64,000 nt of DNA from Segniliparus rugosus ATCC BAA-974 (lineage in GTDB: Bacteria; Actinomycetota; Actinomycetes; Mycobacteriales; Mycobacteriaceae), in the NCBI RefSeq assembly GCF_000185725.2, contig NZ_KI391954.1:1-64000 (forward strand), given 5' to 3'. Under the pieces are notes generated by a model. The model did not search any database, had not been told where the DNA came from, and saw only the letters and a list, made by a program, of their open reading frames with translations. Both the position numbers and the translations under genes were made by a program. Positions 61,221 to 64,000 of this stretch are shown piece after piece (position 1 is the stretch's first letter; every line of letters begins with the position of its first letter).

Positions 61221-64000
61221 ATGACCACTGAGGGGTTTATCCGCAAAGCGCGGATCGCGCAGCCTCGCATGCCAGGCGGAGAGATCAACCTCCAACCGCC
61301 GCCCGAGGTCACTCGGAGCATCCCCGGCGGGTTGATGCAGAAGCTGATGCCCGTGGTCATGGTCGTCGCGATGGTGGGCATGATGTCCATGATGGTCGCG
61401 ACGGGCCGCAGGCAGCTGTCCCCGCAGATGTTCATCTTCCCGCTGATGATGCTCATGTCGATGGCGGGCATGACGGCGCACGGCGGCGGCAAGGCTTCGA
61501 AGGCGGCGGAGCTCAACGAGGAGCGCAAAGACTATTTGCGTTACCTCGTCCAAACCCGCGACGAGGTGCACGACACCGCGATGGCGCAACGCAAGTCCAC
61601 GACGTGGTCGCAGCCTGACCCTTCGCGGCTCGTCACATTGATCGGCACGCGACGCATGTGGGAGCGCCGGACCAACGACGCCGATTTCTGCCATGTGCGC
61701 CTCGGGCTCGGCAGTCAGCGGCTGGCCTCTCGGTTGATGGCCCCGCAGACCGCGCCCCTGGAAGACCTCGAACCGGTGACTTCGGTTGCTTTGCGCCGTT
61801 TCGTGCGCACGCACTCCGTCGTGCACGACATGCCGACCGCCGTGTCGTTGCGCGGCTTCCCGTGTATCGGCTTCGACGGCGACCGCAGCGAGGTCCGGTC
61901 GTTGATCCGGTCGTTGATCATGCAGATTTGCACCTTCCACGGTCCTGACCATGTGTTGGTCGCGATCATCACTTCGGACGTGGAGGGCGAGGCGTGGTCG
62001 TGGGCGAAATGGCTGCCGCACTGCCAGCACCCCACCGCGCGGGACGGGCTCGGCTCGGCTCGGATGATTTACGACTCGCTGCACGACTTCGAGACCTCGA
62101 TGCCGGACCTGAGCGAGCGCGGCAGGTTCGCCCGCAGCGCGCCTGTGATGGCGGGCCGTCAGCAGATCCTCCTGATCTTGGACGACGGTTACGTCTCCGG
62201 CGATGAGAAATGCGTCTCCGACGCGGGGTTGGACTCTGTGACCGTGGTCGACATCTGCCCTGGCAGCAACAGCCTCTCGCGCCGGGGCCTGCAGCTCGCG
62301 GTCGAGAAGGGCGCTGTCGGCGCACAGGCCGCGAACGGGCTCGAAGAGTTCGCGAAAGTGGACAACGCGTCGATCGCCGAAGCGGAGGTGTTCGCCCGTC
62401 GCATGTCGCGCTACCGCACCGCGACGGCGGCCCAGATGCTGAGTTTGGAGCAAGAGACCACCACCGTCTCGGACCCCGGGCTGATGCCGTTGCTCGGCAT
62501 CCATGACGCGGGGAGCCTCGACCCGAACGTCACGTGGCGGCCCCGTTCTTCGCGCGAGCGCCTTCGCGTCCCCATCGGCTTGGCAGCGGACGGCTCGCCC
62601 TTGGAGATCGACATCAAGGAGGCGGCCGAGTTCGGCATGGGGCCGCATGGGCTGTGCATCGGGGCCACCGGTTCGGGAAAGTCGGAGTTCCTCCGCACGC
62701 TCGTGCTCTCCATGATCATCACGCACTCCGCGGACGCTTTGAACCTGGTCCTGGTGGACTTCAAAGGTGGCGCGACCTTCCTCGGCCTCGACGGGGCCCC
62801 GCAGGTCGCGGCGGTCATCACCAACCTTGAAGAAGAAGGCGACTTGGTGGACCGCATGGGCGACGCCATCAAGGGCGAGATGAACCGGAGGCAGGAGCTG
62901 TTGCGCTCCTCCGGCAACTTCGTGAACGTCGCGTTCTACGAGGCCGCCCGTATGAACGGGGCGACGAACGCGCAGACCGGGCTCCCGCTCGACCCCTTCC
63001 CCGCGTTGTTCATCGTGGTGGACGAGTTCTCCGAGCTTTTGAGCCAGCGGCCAGACTTCGCGGATTTGTTCGTGATGGTCGGCCGTCTCGGCCGAAGCTT
63101 GCGCGTGCATCTCCTCCTCGCCAGCCAGAGGCTGGAGGAAGGCAAGCTCAAAGGCCTCGACAGCCACTTGTCCTACCGGGTCGGCCTGAAGACCTTCTCG
63201 GCTGCGGAATCCCGGACCGTGTTGGGCGTGCCCGACGCATACCACCTCCCCGCGATCCCAGGCTCCGGCTTCCTCAAGTGCGACTCCGACGAGCCGAGGC
63301 GGTTCAACGCCTCCTACGTCTCCGGGCCGTACGTGCCGAAACGAGGCGGCCCGAAAACTGCCGAGGTCGCGAAGAGCGTGTACGGCGACGTCCGTCCGAA
63401 GATGTTCACCTCGGCGGAGGTTCCTATCGAACTGCCTCCGGAGCCGGAGATCCTCGAGCTGGAAGAGCCCGAGGAGGAATTGGTCGACGATTCCCATCTG
63501 ATGAAAGACGGCAAGCGGATCACCCTGTTGGAGATGTGCGTGGCCCGGTTGCAAGGCCATGGCAGCCTCGCGCATGAGGTGTGGCTGCCGCCGCTCACCG
63601 ACTCGCCGACGGTGGACATGCTCCTCCCGCCGGATTTCGACTGGCGCGACGACAGCAAGCGGTACGGCAACTTGATCATCCCCATCGGGACCGTCGACCG
63701 TCCGTACGACCAGCGCCGCGACAACCTCTACATCGACGTGTCGGGCGCCGCCGGGAACGTCGCGATCATCGGCGGCCCGCAGAGCGGCAAGTCCAACGCG
63801 TTGCAGACGATGATCATGGCCGCCTCGGTGCTGCACACCCCGGAACAGGTGCAGTTCTACTGCCTCGACTTCGGCGGCGGCAAGCTCTCCGGCCTCGCGA
63901 ACTTGCCGCACGTCGGCTCGGTCGCGACTCGTCTGGAGCCGGATCGGGTGCGCCGCACCATCGCCGAAATGCTGACGTTGATCCGCAATAGGGAAGAGCG
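61221..64000 (+). CDS. eccC: ESX motor ATPase EccC, single fused gene (partial, runs off the right edge)
   Basis: The frame from ATG 61221 (GAGGAAG ribosome binding site) is open for 926 codons to the window end. N-terminus EGFIRKARIAQPRMPGGEIN, two membrane helices (about 40-90), then an FtsK/SpoIIIE ATPase with Walker A GATGSGKSE (481-489) and VDFKGGATF (about 512-520). A second ATPase begins with Walker A GGPQSGKSN (851-859). EccC recognises EsxB and powers export. Domains 1 and 2 are in one chain, unlike the split EccCa1/EccCb1 of M. tuberculosis ESX-1. The third ATPase domain lies beyond the window. Confidence 0.95.
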   Translation, partial: MTTEGFIRKARIAQPRMPGGEINLQPPPEVTRSIPGGLMQKLMPVVMVVAMVGMMSMMVATGRRQLSPQMFIFPLMMLMSMAGMTAHGGGKASKAAELNEERKDYLRYLVQTRDEVHDTAMAQRKSTTWSQPDPSRLVTLIGTRRMWERRTNDADFCHVRLGLGSQRLASRLMAPQTAPLEDLEPVTSVALRRFVRTHSVVHDMPTAVSLRGFPCIGFDGDRSEVRSLIRSLIMQICTFHGPDHVLVAIITSDVEGEAWSWAKWLPHCQHPTARDGLGSARMIYDSLHDFETSMPDLSERGRFARSAPVMAGRQQILLILDDGYVSGDEKCVSDAGLDSVTVVDICPGSNSLSRRGLQLAVEKGAVGAQAANGLEEFAKVDNASIAEAEVFARRMSRYRTATAAQMLSLEQETTTVSDPGLMPLLGIHDAGSLDPNVTWRPRSSRERLRVPIGLAADGSPLEIDIKEAAEFGMGPHGLCIGATGSGKSEFLRTLVLSMIITHSADALNLVLVDFKGGATFLGLDGAPQVAAVITNLEEEGDLVDRMGDAIKGEMNRRQELLRSSGNFVNVAFYEAARMNGATNAQTGLPLDPFPALFIVVDEFSELLSQRPDFADLFVMVGRLGRSLRVHLLLASQRLEEGKLKGLDSHLSYRVGLKTFSAAESRTVLGVPDAYHLPAIPGSGFLKCDSDEPRRFNASYVSGPYVPKRGGPKTAEVAKSVYGDVRPKMFTSAEVPIELPPEPEILELEEPEEELVDDSHLMKDGKRITLLEMCVARLQGHGSLAHEVWLPPLTDSPTVDMLLPPDFDWRDDSKRYGNLIIPIGTVDRPYDQRRDNLYIDVSGAAGNVAIIGGPQSGKSNALQTMIMAASVLHTPEQVQFYCLDFGGGKLSGLANLPHVGSVATRLEPDRVRRTIAEMLTLIRNREE

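Noticed and set aside
60897-63911. A 1004-codon minus-strand frame opposite eccB and eccC
   Set aside because: Antisense to clear EccB/EccC coding sequence; shadow.

Overview
The window looks like chromosome of a high-GC, mycolic-acid-containing actinobacterium (order Mycobacteriales). The evidence is a type I fatty acid synthase followed by acpS, a fabG1-inhA-hemH cluster, a fatty acyl reductase of the AcrA1 type, three MmpS/MmpL pairs, PapA-type acyltransferases, an L,D-transpeptidase and an ESX (type VII) secretion locus. Gene order is scrambled relative to Mycobacterium tuberculosis, and the proteins are clearly diverged. A deep lineage such as Segniliparus would fit, but this is an inference. 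No rRNA, tRNA, CRISPR or insertion sequence was seen.

Layout. 1-1322: end of fas, then acpS with a strong terminator. 1514-8944: a molybdopterin oxidoreductase, a double-headed TetR regulator, and the divergent beta-oxidation pair fadA-fadB. 9098-19502: an L,D-transpeptidase, a lipid-assembly/export cluster (two PapA-like acyltransferases, mmpS, mmpL), two small secreted proteins and two luciferase-like oxidoreductases. 19656-26932 (minus strand): hemH, inhA, fabG1, a von Willebrand factor A (VWA) protein, a secreted protein, a pirin and an acrA1-type reductase. 27067-35809: an esterase-like protein without a nucleophile, then a seven-gene MoxR/DUF58/VWA membrane operon and a secreted protein. 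35885-42675 (minus): two tandem mmpS-mmpL units, one with a frameshifted mmpL. 42784-44225: an MgtC-like gene and a two-domain glyoxalase-fold gene, divergent across 20 bases. 44406-48986: infA-rpmJ-rpsM-rpsK-rpsD-rpoA-rplQ-truA.

48999-64000: an ESX locus. It holds EspL-like, EspD/EspH-like, EspI-like and Rv3446c-like genes, an EspC/EspF-like small protein, a 522-residue Met/Gln/Gly-rich protein, PE, PPE, esxB, esxA, eccB, and an eccC that runs off the end. Content recalls ESX-1, but eccC is one fused gene and the substrates lie upstream of eccB. The esxB-esxA pair sits in its own unit: a SigA-like promoter, a structured leader of about 200 bases, and a 17-bp terminator before eccB, which has a separate promoter.

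Many genes that begin a transcription unit show a TANNNT box 6-8 bases before the start codon with no Shine-Dalgarno, the pattern of leaderless mycobacterial mRNAs. This decided several start choices. All assignments come from reading the sequence and recalled family knowledge; no searches were run.
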